The translations under genes were made by a program, and so were the position numbers. Source: JBCDCP01 sp039181495 (GTDB lineage Bacteria > Pseudomonadota > Alphaproteobacteria > Rhizobiales > Tepidamorphaceae). Taken from it: a stretch of DNA of 8,446 nucleotides. Positions 1 through 7,320 of this stretch are shown in pieces (the stretch's first letter is position 1; the number at the start of each line of letters is the position of its first letter). The notes beneath the pieces were generated by a model. The model did no database searches. It saw only the letters and a list, made by a program, of their open reading frames with translations, and had not been told where the DNA came from. The stretch lies in the NCBI GenBank assembly GCA_039181495.1, contig JBCDCP010000122.1:1-8446 (forward strand), given 5' to 3'.

Positions 1-60
1 AAAACCCCAACAACCCACGCCACCCACATCCCCTACGCTTTTGGACTGCAACGCCGGGTC
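1..60 (+). other. Left-edge sequence, in frame with ntrY
   Basis: These 60 bases contain no stop codon in the ntrY reading frame, so the frame is open from the window edge into ntrY. They could be the 5' part of ntrY, if translation starts outside the window, or the untranslated gap after an upstream gene. In this class ntrC often precedes ntrY, but I cannot recognise an NtrC C-terminus in any frame here. I see no convincing promoter or strong ribosome binding site. Confidence 0.4.
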
Positions 61-2775
61 TTGAGCTTGCCAAAAAACAAACACGACCCTGGCGCAGAAC
101 CAACCCAGCGGCCCGATGCCACAGAGGCACCGGACGGCGCAGCCGTGCAGCCACAAAAATCAGCGTCCGCTCCGACCGAGACTTCGGCACAAACCGCACC
201 ACCGGTTCAATCGAATGAGCCGGCAGTTCCCGTGGCTAACGAACAGGGCACTGAGACGGCGGCAGATGGGCAAAGAACTGATGATGGCCCTGCTGTCGGC
301 AATGCGGCTGCCGGGATCGGCAACCTTTTTCGTCAGTCTGACACAAACCCTGCGCCTGAGGAGAGTCCGGGCGCCAGAATGCAGAATTCGCGGTTTTGGA
401 CGTGGGCGGGCATCTGCGTCGTCGTCCTTTCGCTGTTGTGCGGCGCCGCAACGTTTGCGGTTTTCACAGGCCTGACGCCGTTTGCACCAACGCGACAGAT
501 CGTTTTGCCCATCCTGGCCTTCAACGGTCTGCTGGTCCTGGCGCTGACGTTCCTGATCCTGCGCGAGGCGATCCGCCTTTACATTGCCAGACGGCGCGGG
601 ATTGCTGGCGCGAGGCTGCATTTGCGCATTGCGGGGTTGTTCTCGGTCATAGCGGCGCTGCCCGCGCTGCTTGTCGCCGTGGTTGCCATGTCGACGCTTG
701 ATCGTGGGCTCGACCGCTGGTTCTCAGATCGAACGCGTTCGATTGTTCAGACATCAGTCAGTGTCGCCCAGTCCTATTTGCGTGAACATGGTCAGGTGAT
801 CCGCGCTGACATTCTAGCGATGGCAGCAGACCTTAATCGCGCAAAGGAACAGATAAGCGCGACCCCAGAGCGCTTTCAGGCCTTCATCGATGCGCAAACC
901 TCGATCCGGGCCATCCCGGCAGCCTACATTCTCACAGAGGATCTCACCGCGCTCCATCAGAATCGCGGTAGCGCTAACCGGCGGTTCTTGCTGCCGCCCC
1001 AAACAGCACTGGAACAGGCCTCAGGTGGCGAACCGATCATCATCGCACCCGGCGAAACCAATCAGGTCGGGGCGATCATGGTGCTGGAGAATTATCCCGG
1101 CCAGTACCTTTATGTTGCGCGCACAGTTGATCCCGAGGTGATCAATTATCTTCGAACCACCCAGGCGAATGCCGCCGAGTTTCAGCGTTTTCAGGAGAAC
1201 AGGACCAATGTTCAGGCCGCATTCGGCCTAGTCTACTTTGGCTTTGCCCTGGTGCTGCTATTGGCCGCCATCTGGATCGGGATCGCTTTTGCCAACCGCC
1301 TTGTCGCACCGATCGGCACCCTGATCGACGCCGCCGATCGCGTAGCGCAGGGGCGGTTCGATTTCGCCGTTCCAGTGCGCGAGGATGGTGGCGACCTCAT
1401 GCGCTTGGGCAAGACATTCAACAACATGACGTCTGAGTTGCGCGTGCAGCGAAACGAACTGCTTCGCGCCAACACCAAGCTTGATGGCCGCCGCCGGTTT
1501 ACAGAAGCAGTCTTGGCGGGCGTAACCGCGGGCGTGATTGGTGTCGGTCGGAATGGCGTCATCAATGTCGTCAACCGCAGCGCAATGAACACGCTGGGCG
1601 GTGGCCGGCTTGTTGGCCGTCATATCGAAGAGGTGCTGCCGGAGATCAGACCTCTGATCGCTCAGGCCGAGGCAAATCCTCGACGCATCATCCGCAAGGA
1701 AGTCGGGCTGGTTCGAAACGGACAACAGCGCACCATAGACATGCGGGTCTCGACCGAGTTCGCGGATCCTTCCGACCATAGTCTGGTAGTGACGCTCGAC
1801 GACATCACGGACCTCGTCAATGCCCAGCGCAGTTCAGCTTGGGCCGACATTGCACGGCGCATCGCCCACGAGATCAAGAACCCGCTGACCCCGATCCAGC
1901 TTTCGGCGGAACGGTTGCGCAGACGTTACGGCAAGAAAGTCGCCGAAGATGATACCGAGGTCTTCGATCAGTGCGTCGATACAATCATTCGTCAGGTCGG
2001 TGATATCGGCCAAATGGTTGATGAGTTCTCGAGCTTCGCGCGGATGCCAAAACCCGCCTTTGAAATTGCCGACCTTGCAGAGGTCGTCGAGCAGACTGTG
2101 TTCCTAATGCGCGTCGGTTACCCGGACATCACGTTCTCGGTCGAGCTTGGGCAAAAGCCGTTAATGGCGAGCTTTGATCGTCGACTGCTATCGCAAGCAT
2201 TGACCAACATCATCAAGAACGGCACCGAAGCCGTCACAGCGGTATCCGATGCCGAACGGGGCGGTGCTGGCACCATTGATGTGGCCTTGTCGCTGCGCGA
2301 TGGGATGGCTGTGGTTGATGTGACCGACAATGGGATCGGGTTGCCGGCCGAAAACCGCGAAAGGCTCCTCGAGCCCTACATGACCACACGCGAAAAGGGC
2401 ACTGGCCTCGGGCTGGCGATTGTTGGCCGCATCCTCGAGGAACACGGCGGGACGATCCGTTTGTCCGATGCACCAGCTGTCGCAGAGGGCGGGCGAGGCG
2501 CCCGTGTGTCATTGCAGCTTCCGGTTCAAGACGACGCCTCGACCCAGTCCGACGAGGCGCTTGCGAAAGAGCTGGCAGACGCTCTCAACGAAATGGCAGA
2601 GGCACACAAGTCGAAATTGGAAACGGAAGAAGCGGCGGCCGGTGAGGAGCAGGTCGACGCATCTGCGGAAAGAACCCCAGCATCAGCTGAAGGCGCCGCC
2701 CGACCGGAATCAGACCAAAACACAACTCAAGCAACAACAATCAATACGCCAGCGCCCGAGCTGGAAAGGCCTTAG
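61..2775 (+). CDS. ntrY: NtrY, membrane sensor histidine kinase of the NtrY/NtrX two-component system
   Basis: NtrY autophosphorylates on a histidine and passes the phosphate to NtrX, encoded just downstream. Domains in order (numbering from the TTG at 61): a Pro/Ala/Thr/Glu-rich disordered region at 1-106; membrane segments near 113-136, 146-168 and 190-212; an extracytoplasmic sensor region at about 213-383 that opens with the NtrY-like stretch TLDRGLDRWFSDR; a fourth membrane segment near 386-411; HAMP at about 412-465; PAS at about 478-590; and the kinase core. The H-box HEIKNPLTP puts the phosphorylated His at 603. The ATPase N-box is NIIKNGTEA (Asn720), the G1 box DNGIG is at 756-760 and the G2 box GTGLG at 780-784, so the enzyme looks intact. 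Residues 823-904 are a disordered acidic tail. The frame is open to the window edge. The TTG at 61 has only a weak ribosome binding site; an ATG at 379 (Met107), just before the first membrane segment, would give 798 residues, closer to the usual NtrY length. The PAS domain of Brucella NtrY has been reported to bind haem; that is not shown here. Function is secure; the start is not. Confidence 0.93.
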   Translation: MSLPKNKHDPGAEPTQRPDATEAPDGAAVQPQKSASAPTETSAQTAPPVQSNEPAVPVANEQGTETAADGQRTDDGPAVGNAAAGIGNLFRQSDTNPAPEESPGARMQNSRFWTWAGICVVVLSLLCGAATFAVFTGLTPFAPTRQIVLPILAFNGLLVLALTFLILREAIRLYIARRRGIAGARLHLRIAGLFSVIAALPALLVAVVAMSTLDRGLDRWFSDRTRSIVQTSVSVAQSYLREHGQVIRADILAMAADLNRAKEQISATPERFQAFIDAQTSIRAIPAAYILTEDLTALHQNRGSANRRFLLPPQTALEQASGGEPIIIAPGETNQVGAIMVLENYPGQYLYVARTVDPEVINYLRTTQANAAEFQRFQENRTNVQAAFGLVYFGFALVLLLAAIWIGIAFANRLVAPIGTLIDAADRVAQGRFDFAVPVREDGGDLMRLGKTFNNMTSELRVQRNELLRANTKLDGRRRFTEAVLAGVTAGVIGVGRNGVINVVNRSAMNTLGGGRLVGRHIEEVLPEIRPLIAQAEANPRRIIRKEVGLVRNGQQRTIDMRVSTEFADPSDHSLVVTLDDITDLVNAQRSSAWADIARRIAHEIKNPLTPIQLSAERLRRRYGKKVAEDDTEVFDQCVDTIIRQVGDIGQMVDEFSSFARMPKPAFEIADLAEVVEQTVFLMRVGYPDITFSVELGQKPLMASFDRRLLSQALTNIIKNGTEAVTAVSDAERGGAGTIDVALSLRDGMAVVDVTDNGIGLPAENRERLLEPYMTTREKGTGLGLAIVGRILEEHGGTIRLSDAPAVAEGGRGARVSLQLPVQDDASTQSDEALAKELADALNEMAEAHKSKLETEEAAAGEEQVDASAERTPASAEGAARPESDQNTTQATTINTPAPELERP
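358..381 (+). promoter_or_regulatory. Alternative ntrY start: purine-rich site and ATG
   Basis: GAGGAGAG at 358-365 lies 13 bases before an in-frame ATG at 379-381. That spacing is longer than ideal. A start here would remove the disordered N-terminus and leave six residues before the first membrane segment, which matches typical NtrY architecture. The upstream open frame is consistent with either start. Confidence 0.35.
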
Positions 2776-2806
2776 GCCAGTACTGAATTGAAGGGGCGAT
2801 AATACA

Positions 2807-4174
2807 ATGGCCAAAGACATACTCATCGTCGATGATGAAGCCGATATTCGCGGCCTCGTTTCCGGGATTCTGGAGGATGAGGGATACGAAACGCGCGAGG
2901 CTGCTGACTCGGCGTCCGCCCTGACGCAAATTTCAGAACGCAAGCCCTCACTCGTGTTCCTCGATATCTGGATTCAGGGAAGCGAACTCGATGGACTTCA
3001 GATCCTCGAGATCCTGCACGAACAGCATCCTGACATACCGGTGGTCATGATTTCGGGGCATGGCACGATCGAAACGGCGGTTTCAGCCATCAAATCAGGG
3101 GCATACGACTATATTGAGAAGCCGTTCAAAGCCGATCGTCTGGTCCTGGTTGCTGAGCGCGCCCTGGAGGCGTCCAGGCTCAGGCGTGAGGTCAAGGAGC
3201 TTCAACAGCGTGCCGGCACGATCGAAGAGGTGATAGGCCGCGCGCCGGTTATGAATCAGCTCCGCGGCGCCATCGACCGGATCGCACCGACCAACAGTCG
3301 AGTAATGATCTTTGGGGCCTCCGGCTCAGGTAAAGAACTGGTCGCCCGGATGATCCATGCTCGGTCCCGGCGGGCCGATGGGTCGTTTGTTGTCGTCAAC
3401 GCAGCGACCATGACGCCCCAGACCATGGCGGACGCGATGTTTGGCACCGAGGCCGTAAATGGAAGCCAAGGTCGCGTTGGCGCTCTGGAAGAGGCGCATG
3501 GCGGAACCTTGTTCATCGACGAAGTTGCAGACATGCCGCTTGAAACGCAGGCTCAGGTCTTGCGTGCGCTGACTGAACAGAGCTTCCAGCGCGTTGGTGG
3601 CACGGCGCGGGTCAACGTGGATGTGCGCATTCTGTCGTCAACGGCCCGCGATCTCGAAGCGGAAGTGCGTGAAGGACGGTTCCGGGAAGACCTGTTTCAC
3701 CGCCTTGGGGTCGTACCGTTGCGGGTTCCTAGCCTTGCCGAAAGACGAGAGGATATCCCCTCCCTTGTGTCCCACTTCATGGATCAGATTTCGCAAGCAA
3801 CGGGGTTGATTACGAGGCAAATCGGTGAAGATGCGATGGCCGTGCTGCAGGCCCATGATTGGCCGGGCAATGTGCGCCAGCTCCGTAACAATGTGGAACG
3901 GTTGATGATCCTTGCAGGCGGTGATCCGGACGCCGTCATCACAGCTGAGATGTTGCCGGCCGAGGTCGGCGAGACCTTGCCGCCGGTACCGGGCAGCGCG
4001 CGCGCCGAACAGCTCATGTCCATGCCGCTGCGCGATGCGCGCGAGATTTTCGAGCGTGAGTATCTTACCTCGCAGATCAACCGGTTCGGCGGGAACATCT
4101 CCAAGACCGCCGAATATGTTGGGATGGAGCGCTCGGCGTTGCATCGCAAGCTCAAGACATTGGGTATCGGCTAG
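2807..4174 (+). CDS. ntrX: NtrX, response regulator with AAA+ and Fis-type DNA-binding domains
   Basis: NtrX is the cytoplasmic partner of NtrY and a DNA-binding transcription regulator. The receiver domain spans about 1-120, with acidic pocket Asp9/Asp10, phosphoacceptor Asp53 in a DIW motif followed by QGSELDGL (a hallmark of NtrX), Ser83 and Lys105. The AAA+ domain spans about 140-370: Walker A GASGSGKE at 170-177, Walker B GGTLFIDE at 232-239 and a putative arginine-finger stretch RFREDLFHR at 291-299. The GAFTGA loop of sigma-54 activators is absent from the expected place (about 212-226). A Fis-like helix-turn-helix lies at about 428-454. At 455 residues it is full length. The ATG at 2807 is the first start after an in-frame stop at 2789-2791; AAGGGG at 2791-2796 is an acceptable ribosome binding site. 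It follows ntrY by 31 bases with no terminator, so the two are very probably co-transcribed. Confidence 0.96.
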   Translation: MAKDILIVDDEADIRGLVSGILEDEGYETREAADSASALTQISERKPSLVFLDIWIQGSELDGLQILEILHEQHPDIPVVMISGHGTIETAVSAIKSGAYDYIEKPFKADRLVLVAERALEASRLRREVKELQQRAGTIEEVIGRAPVMNQLRGAIDRIAPTNSRVMIFGASGSGKELVARMIHARSRRADGSFVVVNAATMTPQTMADAMFGTEAVNGSQGRVGALEEAHGGTLFIDEVADMPLETQAQVLRALTEQSFQRVGGTARVNVDVRILSSTARDLEAEVREGRFREDLFHRLGVVPLRVPSLAERREDIPSLVSHFMDQISQATGLITRQIGEDAMAVLQAHDWPGNVRQLRNNVERLMILAGGDPDAVITAEMLPAEVGETLPPVPGSARAEQLMSMPLRDAREIFEREYLTSQINRFGGNISKTAEYVGMERSALHRKLKTLGIG

Positions 4175-4201
4175 AACCCTCATCCATCGTAGTGGCGATC
4201 A

Positions 4202-4230
4202 TTGCGGTGCTCGGTCCTGAGGTCTAAACA
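4202..4230 (+). promoter_or_regulatory. Weak candidate promoter for trkA-trkH
   Basis: TTGCGG at 4202-4207 and TAAACA at 4225-4230 are separated by 17 bases. The -35 is moderate and the -10 is poor (three of six consensus positions). It lies in the 111-base gap between ntrX and trkA, which is longer than the other within-cluster gaps and could house a promoter. No rho-independent terminator is visible after ntrX, so read-through from ntrYX is equally possible. Confidence 0.2.
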
Positions 4231-4246
4231 GGCGCACCAAATCACG

Positions 4247-4267
4247 TCACTGCCGCCATGGCGGTGA
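4247..4267. repeat. Palindrome ahead of trkA (possible operator or leader hairpin)
   Basis: CCGCCATGGCGG at 4253-4264 is a perfect 12-bp palindrome. It sits within a slightly offset inverted pair, TCAC at 4247-4250 and GTGA at 4264-4267. As RNA it could fold into a short bulged hairpin 18 bases before the trkA start. It has no U-tract, so it is not a typical terminator. It could be a regulator site or chance in GC-rich DNA. Confidence 0.3.
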
Positions 4268-4285
4268 GGCCAACGTTGAGGTGCC

Positions 4286-5662
4286 ATGCGCGTCGTCATT
4301 TGCGGGGCAGGGCAGGTTGGATTCGGCATTGCCGAACGGCTTGCGGCTGAAGACAATGATGTGTCGCTGATCGACAGTTCGGCCGCACTCATAGAATCCA
4401 TCACCGACGTGCTGGATGTGCGCGGCTTTGTTGGGCATGGCGCTCACCCCGACATGCTGGCGCAGGCCGGAGCGGCTGAAGCGGACATGATCATCGCCGC
4501 CACGCTCTATGACGAGGTCAACATGGTGGCGTGCCAGGTGGCGCACTCACTGTTCAATGTTCCCACCAAGGTCGCGCGTATTCGTGCCCAGGGTTATCTC
4601 GCTTCACACTGGAGCAACCTGTTTTCGCGCGAGAATATGCCGATCGACGTGGTGATCTCGCCTGAAGTCGAGGTTGGCGACATGGTCTTGCGCCGGCTGG
4701 ATCTGCCAGGCGCTTTTGACACGATTTCCTTTGCCGATTCCAAGGCTGTGGTCGCAGGCGTAACCTGCGAGGAGAACTGTCCGGTTGTCGACACACCCTT
4801 GCGACAGCTGACTGAACTGTTTCCCGATCTGCGTTCGGTTGTCGTAGGCGTCTACCGCAATGAGAAGCTGTTCATTCCGCAGAGCGATGATGCTTTGCTG
4901 GTTGGCGATATCGCGTATTTTGTTGCCGCGGAAGACCAGGTTCGCCGAACCTTGGGCATATTCGGTCACGAAGAGCCGGCGGCCCAACGGGTCGTCATCG
5001 CTGGCGGAGGCAATATCGGTGTCTATGTGGCACAGCGTCTGGAAGCCGAAAAGCGGACCGCGCGCGTCAAGATCATCGAGGGCACACGCGAACGGGCGAT
5101 ACGCATCGCCGATGACCTGAACCGGACGGTCGTCTTGCATGGTAGCGCGCTTGATGAATCCATCTTGCGCGAAGCCGACATCGAAGAGTCAGACACCTTC
5201 ATCGCACTGACCAACAGCGACGAGGTGAATATCCTGTCTTGTGTCATGGCGCGAAAACTCGGTGTGGCGCGGACACTATCGCTGGTCAATAATCGTGCCT
5301 ATCCCGATCTGACCTACCAGCTTGGGATCAACGCGCACCTCAATCCACGCCAGATCACGGTCTCAAAGATCCTCCAGCATGTTCGCCGCGGCCGTATTCG
5401 CGGTGTGCATTCAATCCAGAATGGTCTCGCTGAAATGATCGAGGCGGAGGCGCTGGAGACATCACCACTGGTTGGCCAGCCCTTACGTGACGTTGATCTG
5501 GCCAACGGTATTCGGATTGGCGCCATCTACCGCAAGGGAGAGATTTTGATCCCAAATGGCGATACCGAAGTCCTGCCCCATGACCGGCTTGTGATCTGCG
5601 CTCTTCGCGAAGCGGTGCGCAAAGTCGAACAGATGTTCCGTGTCTCGATCGAGTTCTTCTAG
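4286..5662 (+). CDS. trkA: TrkA, NAD-binding regulatory subunit of the Trk potassium uptake system
   Basis: TrkA is a cytoplasmic peripheral protein that binds nucleotides and gates the TrkH pore. The 458-residue product matches the family length of about 455-460 and shows the duplicated RCK layout. The first Rossmann motif is GAGQVG at 7-12, with acidic Asp30 at the end of the second strand; the second is GGGNIG at 240-245, with Glu265 in the matching place. Each nucleotide-binding half is followed by a TrkA-C (RCK-C) region, at about 140-220 and 370-455. Both glycine-rich loops and acidic residues are present, so the protein looks functional. The ATG at 4286 is the first start after an in-frame stop at 4277-4279; the GAGG at 4278-4281 is close to it (4 bases). 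trkH follows after 33 bases, which supports joint function. Confidence 0.96.
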   Translation: MRVVICGAGQVGFGIAERLAAEDNDVSLIDSSAALIESITDVLDVRGFVGHGAHPDMLAQAGAAEADMIIAATLYDEVNMVACQVAHSLFNVPTKVARIRAQGYLASHWSNLFSRENMPIDVVISPEVEVGDMVLRRLDLPGAFDTISFADSKAVVAGVTCEENCPVVDTPLRQLTELFPDLRSVVVGVYRNEKLFIPQSDDALLVGDIAYFVAAEDQVRRTLGIFGHEEPAAQRVVIAGGGNIGVYVAQRLEAEKRTARVKIIEGTRERAIRIADDLNRTVVLHGSALDESILREADIEESDTFIALTNSDEVNILSCVMARKLGVARTLSLVNNRAYPDLTYQLGINAHLNPRQITVSKILQHVRRGRIRGVHSIQNGLAEMIEAEALETSPLVGQPLRDVDLANGIRIGAIYRKGEILIPNGDTEVLPHDRLVICALREAVRKVEQMFRVSIEFF

Positions 5663-5695
5663 GCGCCGCATCGCCGAAGCGGGGCAGGGCGTAAC

Positions 5696-7138
5696 ATGAA
5701 GGCTGTTCTCTACAACTTTGCCTATGCACTGGCGCTGCTGGCGGGGCTGATGTGCGCGAGTGGCCTGACCGCCGCATTGCTGTTCGAAACGCAAGAGGGT
5801 GTGGGAGCGCTACTCATTGCCTCAGGGCTCTGGGGATACGCGGCTGGTCTCATCCTGATCGCTTTTCGGGGAACCGATCGGCGTTTGAGGGCCCGCGATC
5901 GCTTTGTACTGGCGGTAATGATCTTCTCGTTTTTGCCGCTGCTTGGTGCGGTACCGATTGCGATGATCGTGGAGAGTGCGAATCTCGCCGATGCTTACTT
6001 TGAGGCTGTCTCCGCCATGACAACGACCGGGTGGTCGACATTGCCAGTGGAAGAGCAGCTGCCGGTGGCGCTGACGCTGTGGCGTAGCGTGCTGCAATGG
6101 CTGGGTGGCCTTCTGACCCTGCTAACCTTTGTCTTCATTCTTGCGCCGGCCCGCGTTGGGGGCCTACCGGACAGTTTCGCCGGCCGCATTGAACACCGTC
6201 CGACGGCCCAAGGTGACCGTGTTCTGCTCGCCGTACGTGATGTCGCACCGATCTATATTGGCGCCAGCTTCTTGTGCCTTGGTCTGCTGCTGGTTCAGCA
6301 AACTGACCTGATCGACGCCATAACCATGTCAAGCGCGGCCCTATCAACTGGTGGCTTCACAGCCCGCAGCGAAGACATGGCTGGCTTCCCGCTTGGCATC
6401 ATGTGGACCTTGACGCTGTTTACACTGATTGGCGCCATGAGCATCATCTGGCTGCGGCAGGTTGTTCGTGGACGTCGAAACGTCATGCAGCATCGCGAAT
6501 CGTTCTTCGTCATCGCTGTGGTGCTGATTGTCGGGCTGGCCCTGGGTGCGTTCCTGACGGACGCTGCTGGTGGCAATACGCTCATCAATGTCAGTGAAGG
6601 CATCGCGATTGTCGCCTCGGTCGTCTCAACTGGTGGCATGGAGGTTCGAGCCGGTGGTCAGGAAGTGCTCCCTTATGGTCTGTTGCTGGGGCTGGTCTTG
6701 GTTGGCGGTGCGAGCTTCTCGACAGCTGGTGGCGTTAAACTGTTCCGCATCGGCGCGATGGTGACCCAATCATTGCGTGAACTGACACGGCTGATCTATC
6801 CGCACGCCATTCGGCCGGCCCGCTTCGGCACGCAGAGCTACAACATCCAGGTGATGAAAGCGGTGTGGAGCATGCTCTTTGCCACCTCTCTGGTTGTGCT
6901 GTTCGGCAGTCTGGTCTTCGGCCTCGCAGGAGTTCCCCCGGATCAGGCACTGCTTGGCGGCGTGGCCAGCGCATCGAATTTCGCCGCGTCCATCACACTC
7001 GATGACATTGGCACACCACTGAACTTCGCTGTGCTGCCCGACCTGACCAAACTTGCCATGGCCGCATTGATGGTTGCGGGCAGGCTCGAGGTGCTGGCAG
7101 TGCTTGCGGTCTTGAGGCCAACGACTTTGGTGCGGTGA
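5696..7138 (+). CDS. trkH: TrkH-family potassium uptake channel subunit
   Basis: This polytopic inner-membrane protein of 480 residues (E. coli TrkH is 483) forms the K+ pore gated by TrkA. Its four membrane-pore-membrane repeats can be followed by their pore loops: TTTGW at 109-113, STGGF at 217-221, STGGM at 311-315, and a fourth loop at about 425-432 reading SNFAAS where many TrkH proteins have NNxGPG, so the expected glycine is Ala430. The intramembrane gating loop GGASFSTAGGVK at 337-348 is conserved, as is the arginine-bearing GRLEV motif at 462-466 in the last helix. The ATG at 5696 is preceded by a purine-rich GGGGCAGGG at 5681-5689 with suitable spacing. The 33-base gap from trkA and lack of a terminator indicate one operon. 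Assignment to the Trk/Ktr/HKT superfamily is firm; TrkH rather than another subfamily rests on size and adjacency to trkA. Confidence 0.93.
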   Translation: MKAVLYNFAYALALLAGLMCASGLTAALLFETQEGVGALLIASGLWGYAAGLILIAFRGTDRRLRARDRFVLAVMIFSFLPLLGAVPIAMIVESANLADAYFEAVSAMTTTGWSTLPVEEQLPVALTLWRSVLQWLGGLLTLLTFVFILAPARVGGLPDSFAGRIEHRPTAQGDRVLLAVRDVAPIYIGASFLCLGLLLVQQTDLIDAITMSSAALSTGGFTARSEDMAGFPLGIMWTLTLFTLIGAMSIIWLRQVVRGRRNVMQHRESFFVIAVVLIVGLALGAFLTDAAGGNTLINVSEGIAIVASVVSTGGMEVRAGGQEVLPYGLLLGLVLVGGASFSTAGGVKLFRIGAMVTQSLRELTRLIYPHAIRPARFGTQSYNIQVMKAVWSMLFATSLVVLFGSLVFGLAGVPPDQALLGGVASASNFAASITLDDIGTPLNFAVLPDLTKLAMAALMVAGRLEVLAVLAVLRPTTLVR

Positions 7139-7182
7139 GCCAGCTCTGCGGCACGAAATCCAAATTTCTTGCGCAAATACGC

Positions 7183-7212
7183 TTGCCAGCCCTTCCTTCG
7201 GTACCCTTAAAT
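7183..7212 (+). promoter_or_regulatory. Candidate promoter for hfq-hflX
   Basis: TTGCCA at 7183-7188 (five of six -35 consensus bases) and TTAAAT at 7207-7212 (four of six -10 bases) are 18 bases apart. This would start transcription near 7219 and leave a leader of about 100 bases. The same stretch, CTTGCC followed by CCCTTAAATG, loosely recalls heat-shock sigma (RpoH) promoters, and hfq in E. coli does have heat-shock promoters; that link is inference. An 8-bp palindrome, TTGCGCAA at 7169-7176, lies just upstream. Confidence 0.42.
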
Positions 7213-7227
7213 GTAGCTGTTACAGAG

Positions 7228-7308
7228 ATGCGGCACGAGAACAGGCGTCGAAAGAACGCTCTCTCAGGCCGTCTTAAGGGCAAAAAGCATCAGCCCGGGG
7301 CCGGCTGA
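7228..7308 (+). CDS. Possible 26-codon basic upstream ORF in the hfq leader
   Basis: An ATG at 7228 opens a 26-codon frame ending with TGA at 7306-7308. The peptide is strongly basic (five Arg, four Lys, two His), beginning MRHENRRRK. Its stop codon shares one base with the hfq ribosome binding site AAGGA (7308-7312), and the start lies just after the predicted transcription start. The ribosome binding site in front of it is weak (ACAGAG directly before the ATG). I recognise no homologue. It may be a regulatory leader peptide or chance. Confidence 0.18.
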   Translation: MRHENRRRKNALSGRLKGKKHQPGAG

Positions 7309-7312
7309 AGGA
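7291..7312 (+). promoter_or_regulatory. hfq ribosome binding site with adjoining hairpin
   Basis: CAGCC at 7291-7295 can pair with GGCTG at 7303-7307 around a 7-base GC-rich loop. The stem is immediately followed by the ribosome binding site AAGGA (7308-7312), eight bases before the hfq ATG. A hairpin touching the ribosome binding site could influence hfq translation. Hfq represses its own translation in E. coli and Sinorhizobium meliloti; whether this hairpin takes part is inference. The ribosome binding site is clear; the hairpin is a modest 5-bp stem. Confidence 0.4.
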
Positions 7313-7320
7313 CATAAGAG

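Noticed and set aside
1258..1779. Long minus-strand open frame opposite ntrY (173 codons), with similar ones opposite trkA (4604-5140) and hflX (7563-8060)
   Set aside because: These are antisense shadows of GC-rich coding sequence. The plus-strand proteins carry intact family motifs throughout, and the antisense products show no recognisable domain.
4258..4285. ATG at 4258 as an alternative trkA start
   Set aside because: It is in a different frame from TrkA, and the TrkA frame has a stop at 4277-4279, so 4286 is the only supported ATG start.
5667..5683. Possible CCGC/GCGG hairpin in the trkA-trkH gap
   Set aside because: Only four pairs with a 9-base loop in GC-rich DNA; expected by chance, and no U-tract follows.
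7155..7168. Inverted repeat GAAAT-CCAA-ATTTC just after trkH
   Set aside because: The stem is only 5 bp and AT-rich, and it is followed by CTTGCG rather than a U-tract, so it is not a credible rho-independent terminator.
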